NCBI RefSeq assembly: GCF_932526225.1
Contig: NC_064046.1
Span: 496,001-560,000 of the forward strand
Source: Nematostella vectensis
Taxonomy: Eukaryota > Cnidaria > Anthozoa > Actiniaria > Edwardsiidae
Length of the DNA: 64,000 nucleotides
Direction: 5' to 3'
Shown here: piece by piece, positions 36,301 to 48,300 of the stretch
Position numbering within the stretch: the stretch's first letter is position 1
Layout of the letters: each line of letters starts with the position of its first letter
Program-made: the position numbers and the translations under genes
The notes under the pieces: model-generated
Told to the model about the DNA's origin: nothing
Database searches by the model: none
The model's input: only the letters and a program-made list of their open reading frames with translations

Positions 36301-39300
36301 AAAATACGAGCGCGGAAAAAAGAGAGAGATGAAACTATTGATTTGAATGAAGATAGTAAGGTAATTCAAAACACTTCACTTTAAAAGCAGAACATGTCGA
36401 AAAAATAAACTTGTAGATTGTATCATGTTTTATTTTCTCTTTTTTTTTCTTTTGCTTCTCTGGCTGACTTTTCTGTTAGCAGATAACGAGGGATTAATAT
36501 ACTTTGTTATACATAATTAAAAAATTAATTGAAGTTCAAAGATTTTCTGGAAAATTCACTTTTACATTTGTATTTAGACTTTATTCATACCGGGTGATGA
36601 GAACTTAATTAAGATTTGGAGAGTTATCGGTAAGCTCATTTTATATAAAAATCACATACAGGCAACAAGCCAAGCTGTTATTGAAGATCGCACAGCCAAT
36701 ATAATAATGAGTCACAACTTGTGAAAACTGCAATAAGTTTATACAAGAGACCATTATATAAGAAAACAAATCCCCGTGGCCCATGATGTCGTCCATGAAA
36801 GCTATTTTTAGATTGCGCGAGCATGTCAATCATAGCATCCATATATGGTTTATCGCGCCATATTTGGTTATGTGCACCACGAGCATGTCACTCAAGTCAC
36901 CCTTGTCACTGGACTAAGATTTACTTCATTATAATTTTTTTTTATTAGTGAAATATCTGTCTTAATAACCACAATATCGGTGTGAATATAATGGTATTAA
37001 GTTCTTGATGTGTCTTTTTCATTAAAAGGGAATTGGAAGAGAAGTGTGTGTTGTAAACACAGATTTCTGATTGATTGTTGTTTTATAATTGCGAATCAGC
37101 TGTGAAAACTTTTACTGGGGAAGTTAATCCCCGAACCTAAAATCACGCACTCTATGCATTTCATCGCCAGAAAGGGTTGGCTCCAGCGTACTCTATGGAA
37201 AATCATTTTCACAGCGTTTGTAAAAAAAAGGAAGGTATTTTCGGTCAAAAAGATTTCCATAACAGCTTCTGCTTCTGCTCGAGATGTGATTGCGCGATCG
37301 CGCGTAAGACTCGTGTTGCTAGGATACGTAAGCGCTAGCCAATTAGAGGCGTATCTAAAATAACTGCTTGTTTTAAAAATAGCTTTCACGGACGACATCA
37401 TTGGAACATACCCTAATACGGGGGATTTGTTCTCTTACATCATGGTCTCTTGGCTCATAGTGATGAAGTGTGGGGACACTTGTAGTTGAGGTGGTTTAAT
37501 TGGTAGTTCATATATAGCTCACATGCGCCGCCATCTTGGTTGAGAGACAGCTAGTGCCCAGTCTCAATGTGCTACAGTGCCACAGGCATCTCATGACACA
37601 TAGACTCTACTAGAACAAGCGCAGATCGATTGGAATACTTCGGTTGTACGACTGATTGCACTTCAGCACCAATATTGCCTTATATAGCTGATTTAATGTA
37701 GCTTACCTCCTGAAGATAACCTTGTATTAGAAATCGGGGTCATGTAGTTAAGCTATCGGAAGATTTGACCACATTGGGTTGATATGCACCACAGACAAAA
37801 CAATGGGAAACAAAACAATAGGACGGGGACACAATAGAACAATGAGGTAATCCAGGCAACCCTTAGGCCTTACGAGTGGGCTTCTACACCTCTCAGAAAT
37901 TGCACGTGTTTGGCTGCTTCGCATTTCAAAGAGCTCTCTCATCCAAAGAGCATTCCCATATTATCCCATAATTTCAAAAAACCCAAATAGTCGTGTTCGT
38001 GAACCAGAAGAATGAATACAATACACCAAAAACTGGAAAAAGGCAGAGTCGAATCCCATATTATCCCAGACATTTTACTGTTTTGCGCTCATAACATAAA
38101 AGAGAACCTTTACATCAGCTCATCAACAAATGATTGTGCAGTAATTTCTCAAATATGTGCCTCCCGACAGAGCCAAAAAATGGCCAGTTTTCCCCAAATA
38201 AGGTCTGGTTAACTTCGGTAAGCTTGAATTTTTGCATAGAGGTTGCTTATGTTATGCAAACCAACATATCAAAAAGTTTTTTTTATTTGTCTTCAAGATA
38301 TGAGATTTGAAGTGCAATTTTCAAATGTTCAAAGTTTGAATTCTCCTCGTTTTTAGGGGGAAGTCGCGCTCTGATCAGAAATTAAGCCAACTTTGCTAAC
38401 TAATATCTTTATTTAATATCTTCTAAATTTCTTTAAAATTTGGAAGCTTTTGGTTAGAGGAAGTCCTTGTATGCGGAAATTTGAGCTTATATATTGAGAA
38501 TTGGAAAATTTCATTTCATTTTTTTGCTCTATCGTGCCTCCCTCGAATAATCCCCCCACCTGCAATCATCATCATCATGGTTGTCTCTCGAGCCAAGGAA
38601 GACGATACGTTGAATCTCATCTTATTTGTGGACACGCATGTGGCTACGCAGACCAAAGTCCGATGCACAGATGCGGTTGCAGATGGGGACGCCAGTTGTC
38701 GGGACAGAGGCAGAAGCAGCTCGGTGACGCCGGTCACGTGCAGCCGTAAGGCGACTACGACAGTCACCCTCAAAGGACTGCACCGCATTACTTGTGAGGG
38801 CACGCCAGCAAGTTCTATTGGACGCCGCCGCCTCGAGCTGTCGAGGCAGGAGCAATAGAAAATAAGAATAAGCAATAGAAAATAAGCAATAGAAAATAAG
38901 AATAAGCACCTTACGCACCCAATGAAACGCCTCGCCTAAGGACGAGGAAAGCTGTGTTACTTTTAACGTTACTTCTCGTTTCGTTACTTCCCTACTAACG
39001 CCACAACTACTAACGTTAGACAGATGGTACCACCCGCAACAACCTTTTATCATTGAAAGCTTGATTTGTTATCTTTACGTGACTTTATAAAATGCACCGA
39101 TATTATGAATTAATTTTAGCGAATTTTACAGGAATGGCTGTCACCTCCACAAACTTCACCCCATCACATACCTCCAAAGTTGAGGTTTTCGATGCAAACG
39201 GGGGTCGTACGGCAAAGCTGACGCTATATGGACCTGGCAAAAGTCAAAATAGGACTTGCTCGGGAGGTACAGTAGTCGCAAGGGAGAATTTCAATAAAAA

Positions 39301-42300
39301 TAATATATTCTTATTTGGAGGTGAAATATTTCTATAAATTCAGTAGGCTGCTTGATGGTATCTTGTCCGTGTTATACAGGTTGTAATGGCGGGGTTGGTA
39401 TTGTGTCATACATATCTTGTTCGTGTTATACAGGTTGTAGTGGCGGGGTTGGTATTGTGTGTTCGTGTTATACAGGTTGTAGTGGCGGGGTTGGTATTGT
39501 GTCATACATATCTTGTTCGTGTTATACAGGTTGTAGTGGCGGGTTTGGTATTGTGTGTTTGTGTTATACAGGTTGTAGTGGCGGGATTGGTATTGTGTCA
39601 TACATATCTTGTTCGTGTTATACAGGTTGTAGTAGCGGGATTGGTATTGTGTCATATATATCTCGTTCGTGTTATACAGGTTGTAGTGGCGGGGCTGGTA
39701 TTGTGTGTCCGTGTTATACAGGTTGAAATGGCGGGATTGGTATTGTGTGTTCGTGTTATACATGTTGTAGTGGCGGGGTTGGTATTGTGTCATACAGATC
39801 TTGTTCGTGTTATACAGGTTGTAGTTGCGGGATTGGTATTGTGTCATACATATCTTGTTCGTGTTATACAGGTTGTAGTGGCGGAGTTGGTATTGTGTCA
39901 TACATATCTTGTTCGTGTTATACAGGTTGTAGTGGCGGGGTTGGTATTGTGTCATACATATCTTGTTCGTGTTATACAGGTTGTAGTGGCGGGATTGGTA
40001 TTGTGTCATACATATCTTGTTCGTGTTATACAGGTTGTAGTGGCGGGGTTGGTATTGTGTCATACATATCTTGTTCGTGTTATACAGGTTGTAGTGGCGG
40101 GGTTGGTATTGTGTCATACATATCTTGTTCGTGTTATACAGGTTGTAGTGGCGGGGTTGGTATTGTGGTCTTGAAGAATGTCAGTCATCTGTACCCTATT
40201 GACGTTGATCCCGAATTTTTGGATCGTGTAACAAGGTAGGATGTCAACCATAAAGCACCGTTATCATCGTCACCATAATTGTCCGTCGCCATCACGCCGC
40301 CATTTCACGTTCCCGCTCAATACCGAATCAAGCAAACCATACATTTCCATCGGCAAATCCAAGCGAGTAAATAAGATATAATTAATCAAATATTAGCCAT
40401 CAAGTATCAGCCTTTATTCGTGGATGGTTAATTTGGTCATGTTTTTTTTTACGAATAAATCGGGTTTTTTTTTATTATTTATTTATTTATTAATAAACAC
40501 AAAGGAGTGGTTGATTGAAATTCTTTAAAAGGCGGCGTGATAGCGGTACGCACTTTGCTGCTCAAGCAAGAGGGCAAGTTGTCCGCCGCCAGGTGAGGTC
40601 CAAAATCTGCCTCTCTTCTCTCTGTACCTCTCTTTCTCCTCTACTCTCTATGTCAGGGACTGTGTATTGCTCTTAGCTACGGTGTACGTTGAAGGCGAGG
40701 TTCCGATAAAAGAACATTTGACTCTTTACGTAATTAATAATAATTATTATTGTAGTAAGGATGAGCCTGCGGTACGTCTGGTCTCCTCTGTGCTCTCAGC
40801 GGTCGCGGTGATGGGCGGCAGATCAATACACCATGTTAATGGCACCTTCGCGTTAAGCACCGATGTAAGTGAACTCACCGAGACTTATACCATATACCTG
40901 CTTGTACATAATGTCTTTTTCATGCGTATTCACCACCACCATCATCGTCACAATCATTACTATCATAATCACCACCACCATCATCACCATCATTATCAAC
41001 ACCACCACAATCATCATCATCACCATTATCGTCATCGTCGTCATCATCAACATCGACATCATAATATTTATCAACCTCACATTGGTTACAAAACTTAACG
41101 TAATGTTAAAGTTATAATGTAAAACTCTTTAAATAAAGAAAATTACATTGTGTTGTGTTGTGTTTTATTGTCATGTGATATTTCTAGCGCAAAAAAAAAG
41201 AGAGACATTTTAGTTCTGATCACATTCAAACTATCTGTTCCCAGAACATTAACAAAGAATCTACCTACTGTGTGTATTGGGACAAGAAAATTGCGTAAGT
41301 GTGAATATAAAACGTCTGTAAGGAAGGCATTTGGCCTTTCGTCTTTTTGTGTGAACTCTGCTAAAAAAACAACTAGGATAGCCTGCGTAGCAAGCTTTTC
41401 TGTGGAGTTTCACCAGAAATAAAGAACACGCAGGCTAAAACTAGGATCAATAGGGTTAATAGATTAGTCACCTGAATACTGTACAATGTTGTAGCTCTCC
41501 CAATCACGGGGCGTGGTCGAGTGAGGGTCTAAAGTTAATCCTCAACAAGCAGAACATTACAGAGTGTTGGACAAGTCATCTCACGAACTTTGCCGTACTT
41601 GTGCAGACTGTCCATTTAGAGGTGAGAACTCATGAGACGAAAAAATGGACCGACAGGCAGAAATAGAGACAGTGAGAAACAAAGACTGACAAACAGACGC
41701 GTAGACAGACGGACAGACCCACTAAAGACAGACAGACTGTAAGAGAGATAGACAGACATAAAGACTGACAGACTGAAAGACTGACAGAAAGACAGACAAA
41801 AAGACTGACAGAAAAACTAACAGAAAGACAGACAGACAGAAACACAAACTCACAAATGGACGAAAAGACAGAAACACAGACAAACAGACAGCAAAGCAAT
41901 ATATAATGACCCATGTGCTATAATGACACACACAGATAAGCCAAACCAAAGTCCATGTGTTAAAACTATAATGGCTGATCGCTTATCATCATTACTTAGA
42001 TCCCGGCCATCCACGCCCTGGCCCTTGAGATGATAACCTACATCGGTTGTACAATAGGGCTTATATGCCTTTTTGTGTCTGTTCTTATATTTTCCTTGCT
42101 ATTCAGGTAGGTATCATTGCCATCATCGTCACTATCACGAGGCATCATAGCAAAAAAAAATAATAATAATAAAATCGTCGTCATCATCATTACCATGATG
42201 ATAGATGTATCTCATCACGTGTCCTCACCGCACCCTACTCAATGGTCGAATTGTTTTGCGTGGTGTGACGTGTAGCGTGTATATGTCGTGTGAAACTGTC

Positions 42301-45300
42301 ATTTCGTTATTGGATCTGGTCCAGTTTTGTGATCAGCATTCTGGCTCGCAGCAAAGAGTCAAGTGTGTATTGCATGCGCATACGCGAACATGTGCCAATC
42401 AGCGAACTTCGCGGCAAAAATTGAAACCCTCGTTTCAGCGCAGGTGATGTGCTCCCTTGCAAAAATCTCGGATTCCTTATGTCCCAGTAGACTTAATGAT
42501 GTCCTAGGGAATTATCCCCAAATCATTTTTTCTGTAATTACTATCAGTAGCCCTTTGCAGCCATTTTCGCGCATGCGTATGCAACAAAGAGTGGACTCTT
42601 TTTTCCCGCGAGCCAATCAAAATGTCAAGCGCAAAGAGAGGCCAGGCGCCCGTTTCTCGAAACACCCGAGAATTCTCGGCCCGAAAACTTTATTTTGCAT
42701 TTTTGCTCAAAATTTCGCATGTTTTTCTTCTGGAGAACCGCTTTCATGTTTTAGAAACAGTTTAAACTTTCACTCGTTCGTATTTCAAATGATTATGTTC
42801 AATAGGGCTATTTTCGAATTTTGCTGAAGCCAAAAAGTTACCCGAAAAGTCTCGGGTGACTGCGAGGTCCCGAGAACTTTCTTAATATTTACGCCTGTGA
42901 ATTTCGGGCCCGATAAATTCGGGAAAGATCAAAATCTATAAAACCAAAAAATGGATTATCCTTCACATGAATCTTTGTGGTAAAATACATGTTTGACGAT
43001 ATTACAACACATTTAGATACCATAAATTTTATAGGAATTAGCCAGCTTTTCAAATTTAAGGAATAAAACGTTTTCGAGCCCGAGAATTCTCGGGTGTTAC
43101 GAGAAACGGGCCCCAGGTCTGGACTGATATGGGGTCCTGCGTAAGAGTATTTTCAGCGCTTAGCACTGTTGTTTATTATTTGAGGTTGTGATTGACGTCT
43201 GACTATGTCCCGCAGGAGTCTGTCGGGATTACGTCATCGTATCCACTTGAATATCTGTGTTGTGCTCGCCGTGGCCCAAATCGTGTTTTTGGCGGGAATC
43301 AACGCTACGGATAATAAGGTCAGGATCTTTATTTTGGCGGGAATCAACGCTACAGATAAAAGGTCAGGATCTCTATTTTGAATGTTGCACAAATCGTGTT
43401 TTTTTTTTTGTTTTTTTTTGCGGGAATCAACGCTACGGATAATAAAGTCAGGATCTTTTTTTTAATGTTGCACAAATCGTGTTTATTTGCGGGAATCAAC
43501 GCTACGGATAATAAGGTCAGGATCTTTTTTTTTTTAATGTTGCACAAATCGTGTTTTTGGCGGGAATCAACCCTACGAATAATAAGGTCAAGATCTTTAT
43601 TTTGAATGTTGCACAAAACTAGGTGACAGCACCAAATTGACAAAGTGTCAATCGATATGAGAGTGTCAGGCAACTTTTGCAAGATGTATGCAACGAGAAG
43701 TTGGTAGTAACTGGTAGCGCTGGCTTGCCTGATTGCTTACTTGTCTAAATGCCGGATTTTTATGATATTTCCAGGCTGGCTGCACCATAGTAGCGGTGCT
43801 ACTGCATTACTTCTACACAGCGGCATTCGCGTGGATGTTCGTAGAGGGGGTGCATTTGTATTTCATGGTGGTTCATGTCTACAATACCCAGACGCTTAAG
43901 ATTAGGTACTACATGCTGTTCGGCTGGGGTACGTATACACAAAGTTGTTTTGTGATCCTTTTCGTAAGAGATCAGAGCCAGTTACGCTCGATTTTTATGA
44001 TTCACAAGGTGTTCGAAGTAAACCTAGAGATCTACGAGATCTTCGATTGTATCATGTACTTCCCATTCTGATGTATCTCTTTAGTTTTTTATTTTCCGAT
44101 TTTAGCAACGTTGGTGTTAATGACTTGTTGTATATTTGCCAGGCTTTCCTTTTGTTTTCGTCGGTGTTTCGTTGGCCTCTGGATTTGAAGGATATGGCAC
44201 TGACCATGCGTAAGTTTTTAGCCTCATCTACAATGATTGCCTTTTTTAAATGATAATCCCCCCTCCTTCATCTGAATTACCACCTGAGATAATATTTTTA
44301 GCCCCGCCTCTTTTCTCGCTGCTATCAGGCCTAAGAACCCTCACTGCCGTCAGGCTTAAGAACCCTTACTGCCATCAGGTCTAAGAACCCTTACTGCCAT
44401 CAGGCCTAAGAACCCTTACTACCATCAGGTCTAAGAACCTTTACTGCCATCAGGCCTAAGAACCCTCACTGCCATCAGGCCTAAGAACCCTCACTGCTAT
44501 CAGGCCTAAGAACCCTTACTGCCATCAGGCCTAAGAACCCTTACTGCCATCAGGCCTAAGAACCCTCACTGCCATCAGGCCTAAGAACCTTTACTGCCAT
44601 CAGGCCTAAGAACCCTCACTGCCATCAGGCCTGAGAACCCTTACTACCATCAGGCCTAAGAACCCTTACTGCCATCAGGCCTAAGAACCCTCACTGCCAT
44701 CAGGCCTAAGAACCCTCACTGCCATCAGGTCTAAGAACCTTTACTGCCATCAGGCCTAAGAACCCTCACTGCCATCAGGCCTAAGAACCCTTACTGCCAT
44801 CAGGCCTAAGAAACCTTACTGCCATCAGGCCTAAGAACCCTCACTGCCATCAGGCCTAAGAACCCTTACTGCCATCAGGCCTAAGAACCCTCACTGCCAT
44901 CAGGTCTAAGAACCTTTACTGCCATCAGGCCTAAGAACCCTCACTGCCATCAGGCCTAAGAACCCTTACTGCCATCAGGCCTAAGAAACCTTACTGCCAT
45001 CAGGCCTAAGAACCCTCACTGCCATCAGGCCTAAGAACCCTTACTGCCATCAGGCCTAAGAACCCTCACTGCCATCAGGCCTAAGAACCCTCACTGCCAT
45101 CAGGTCTAAGAACCTTTACTGCCATCAGGCCTAAGAACCCTCACTGCCATCAGGCCTAAGAACCCTCACTGCCATCAGGCCTAAGAAACCTTACTGCCAT
45201 CAGGCCTAAGAACCCTCACTGCCATCAGGTCTAAGAACCCTTACTGCCATCAGGCCTAAGAACCCTTACTGCCATCAGGCCTAAGAACCCTCACTGCCAT

Positions 45301-48300
45301 CAGGCCTAAGAACCCTCACTGCCATCAGGTCTAAGAACCTTTACTGCCATCAGGCCTAAGAACCCTCACTGCCATCAGGCCTAAGAACCCTCACTGCCGT
45401 CAGGCCTAAGAACCCTTACTGCCATCAGGCCTAAGAACCCTTACTGCCATCAGGCCTAAGAACCCTCACTGCCATCAGGCCTAAGAACCCTCACTGCCAT
45501 CAGGCCTAAGAACCCTCACTGCCATCAGGTCTAAGAACCCTTACTGCCATCAGGCCTAAGAACCCTTACTGCCATCAGGCCTAAGAACCCTTACTACCAT
45601 CAGGCCTAAGAACCCTTACTGCCATCAGGCCTAAGAACCCTCACTGCCATCAGGCCTAAGAACCCTCACTGCCATCAGGCCTAAGAACCCTTACTGCCAT
45701 CAGGCCTAAGAACCCTCACTGCCGTCAGGCCTAAGAACCCTTACTACCATCAGGCCTAAGAACCCTTACTGCCATCAGGCCTAAGAACCCTTACTGCCAT
45801 CAGGTCTAAGAACCCTCACTGCCGTCAGGCCTAAGAACCCTCACTGCCATCAGGCCTGAGAACCCTCACTGCCATCAGGCCTAAGAACCCTTACTGCCAT
45901 CAGGCCTAAGAACCCTTACTGCCATCAGGTCTAAGAACCCTCACTGCCGTCAGGCCTAAGAACCCTTACTGCCATCAGGCCTAAGAACCCTCACTGCCAT
46001 CAGGCCTAAGAACCCTCACTGCCATCAGGCCTATGAACCCTTCATCAGGTCTAAGAACCCTTACTGCCATCAGGTCTAAGAACCCTCACTGCCGTCAGGC
46101 CTAAGAACCCTTACTGCCATCAGGCCTAAGAACCCTCACTGCCATCAGGCCTAAGAACCCTCACTGCCATCAGGCCTATGAACCCTTCATCAGGTCTAAG
46201 AACCTTTACTGCCATCAGGTCTAAGAACCCTCACTGCCATCAGGCCTGAGAACCCTCACTGCCATTAGGCCTAAGAACCCTCACTGCCATCAGGCCTGAG
46301 AACCCTCACTGCCATTAGGCCTAAGAACCCTTACTGCCATCAGGCCTAAGAACCCTTACTGCCATCAGGTCTAAGAACCCTTCATCAGGCCTAAGAACCC
46401 TTACTGCCATCAGGCCTAAGAACCCTCACTGCCATCAGGCCTAAGAACCTTTACTGCCATCAGGCCTAAGAACCCTCACTGCCATCAGGCCTAAGAACCC
46501 TCACTGCTATCAGGCCTAAGAACCCTTACTGCCATCAGGCCTAAGAACCCTTACTGCCATCAGGTCTAAGAACCCTCACTGCCATCAGGCCTAAGAACCC
46601 TCACTGCCATCAGGCCTAAGAACCCTCACTGCCATCAGGCCTAAGAACCTTTACTGCCACCAGGCCTAAGAACCCTCACTGCCATCAGGCCTAAGAACCC
46701 TTACTGCCATCAGGTCTAAGAACCCTCACTGCCATCAGGCCTAAGAAACCTTACTGCCATCAGGTCTAAGAACCTTTACTGCCATCAGGTCTAAGAACCT
46801 TCACTGCCATCAGGCCTAAGAACCCTCACTGCCATCAGGCCTAAGAACCCTCACTGCTATCAGGCCTAAGAACCCTTACTGCCATCAGGCCTAAGAACCC
46901 TTACTGCCATCAGGTCTAAGAACCCTCACTGCCATCAGGCCTAAGAACCCTCACTGCCATCAGGCCTAAGAACCCTCACTGCCATCAGGCCTGAGAACCC
47001 TCACTGCCATCAGGCCTAAGAACCCTCACTGCCATCAGGCCTAAGAACCCTTACTGCCATCAGGCCTAAGAACCCTTACTGCCATCAGGCCTAAGAACCC
47101 TTACTGCCATCAGGCCTGAGAACCCTCACTGCCATCAGGCCTAAGAACCCTCACTGCCATCAGGCCTAAGAACCTTTACTGCCATCAGGCCTAAGAAACC
47201 TTACTGCCATCAGGTCTAAGAACCCTTACTGCCATCAGGCCTGAGAACCCTCACTGCCGTTAGGTCTAAGAACCCTCACTGCCATCAGGTCTAAGAAACC
47301 TTACTGCCATCAGGTCTAAGAACCCTTACTGCCATCAGGCCTGAGAACCCTCACTGCCGTTAGGTCTAAGAACCCTCACTGCCATCAGGTCTAAGAACCC
47401 TCACTGCCATCAGGCCTAAGAAACCTTACTGCCATCAGGTCTAAGAACCTTTACTGCCACCAGGCCTAAGAACCCTCACTGCCATCAGGCCTAAGAACCT
47501 TTACTGCCACCAGGCCTAAGAACCCTCACTGCCATCAGGCCTAAGAACCCTTACTGCCATCAGGTCTAAGAACCCTCACTGCCATCAGGCCTAAGAAACC
47601 TTACTGCCATCAGGTCTAAGAACCTTTACTGCCATCAGGTCTAAGAACCTTCACTGCCATCAGGCCTAAGAACCCTCACTGCCATCAGGCCTAAGAACCC
47701 TCACTGCTATCAGGCCTAAGAACCCTTACTGCCATCAGGCCTAAGAACCCTTACTGCCATCAGGTCTAAGAACCCTCACTGCCATCAGGCCTAAGAACCC
47801 TCACTGCCATCAGGCCTAAGAACCCTCACTGCCATCAGGCCTAAGAACCCTTACTGCCATCAGGCCTAAGAACCCTCACTGCCATCAGGCCTAAGAACCC
47901 TCACTGCCATCAGGCCTAAGAACCTTTACTGCCATCAGGCCTAAGAAACCTTACTGCCATCAGGTCTAAGAACCCTTACTGCCATCAGGCCTGAGAACCC
48001 TCACTGCCGTTAGGTCTAAGAACCCTCACTGCCATCAGGTCTAAGAACCCTCACTGCCATCAGGCCTAAGAAACCTTACTGCCATCAGGTCTAAGAACCT
48101 TTACTGCCACCAGGCCTAAGAACCCTTACTGCCATCAGGCCTAGGAACCCTTACTGCCATCAGGCCTGAGAACCCTCACTGCCGTCAGGCCGAAGAACCC
48201 CTCACTACTATTGATGCAACGCTTTCTTTTACTTAGTCAATCGCAAATATATATATTTTTTAAGATGCTGGATATCCATTGAGACGGGCCTCATTTGGGC

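Noticed and set aside
39332..40174. 261-codon ORFs on both strands
   Set aside because: Open because the unit is 54 bp. Only the segment from 40142 reads into a convincing exon.
40655..40755. Upstream extension of adhesion-GPCR exon 12, frame DCVLLLATVYVEGEV
   Set aside because: It joins in phase only with alternative upstream exons. Using the TTGTAG acceptor at 40755 with exon 11 gives better GAIN-like text, so I kept it only as an alternative.
40667..41098. His-rich ORF
   Set aside because: The His run is an (ATC/ACC)n microsatellite after the exon 12 donor.
44325..48205. Possible CRISPR array because of regular 25-bp repeats
   Set aside because: There are no unique spacers; the whole unit repeats directly, and the locus is an animal intron.
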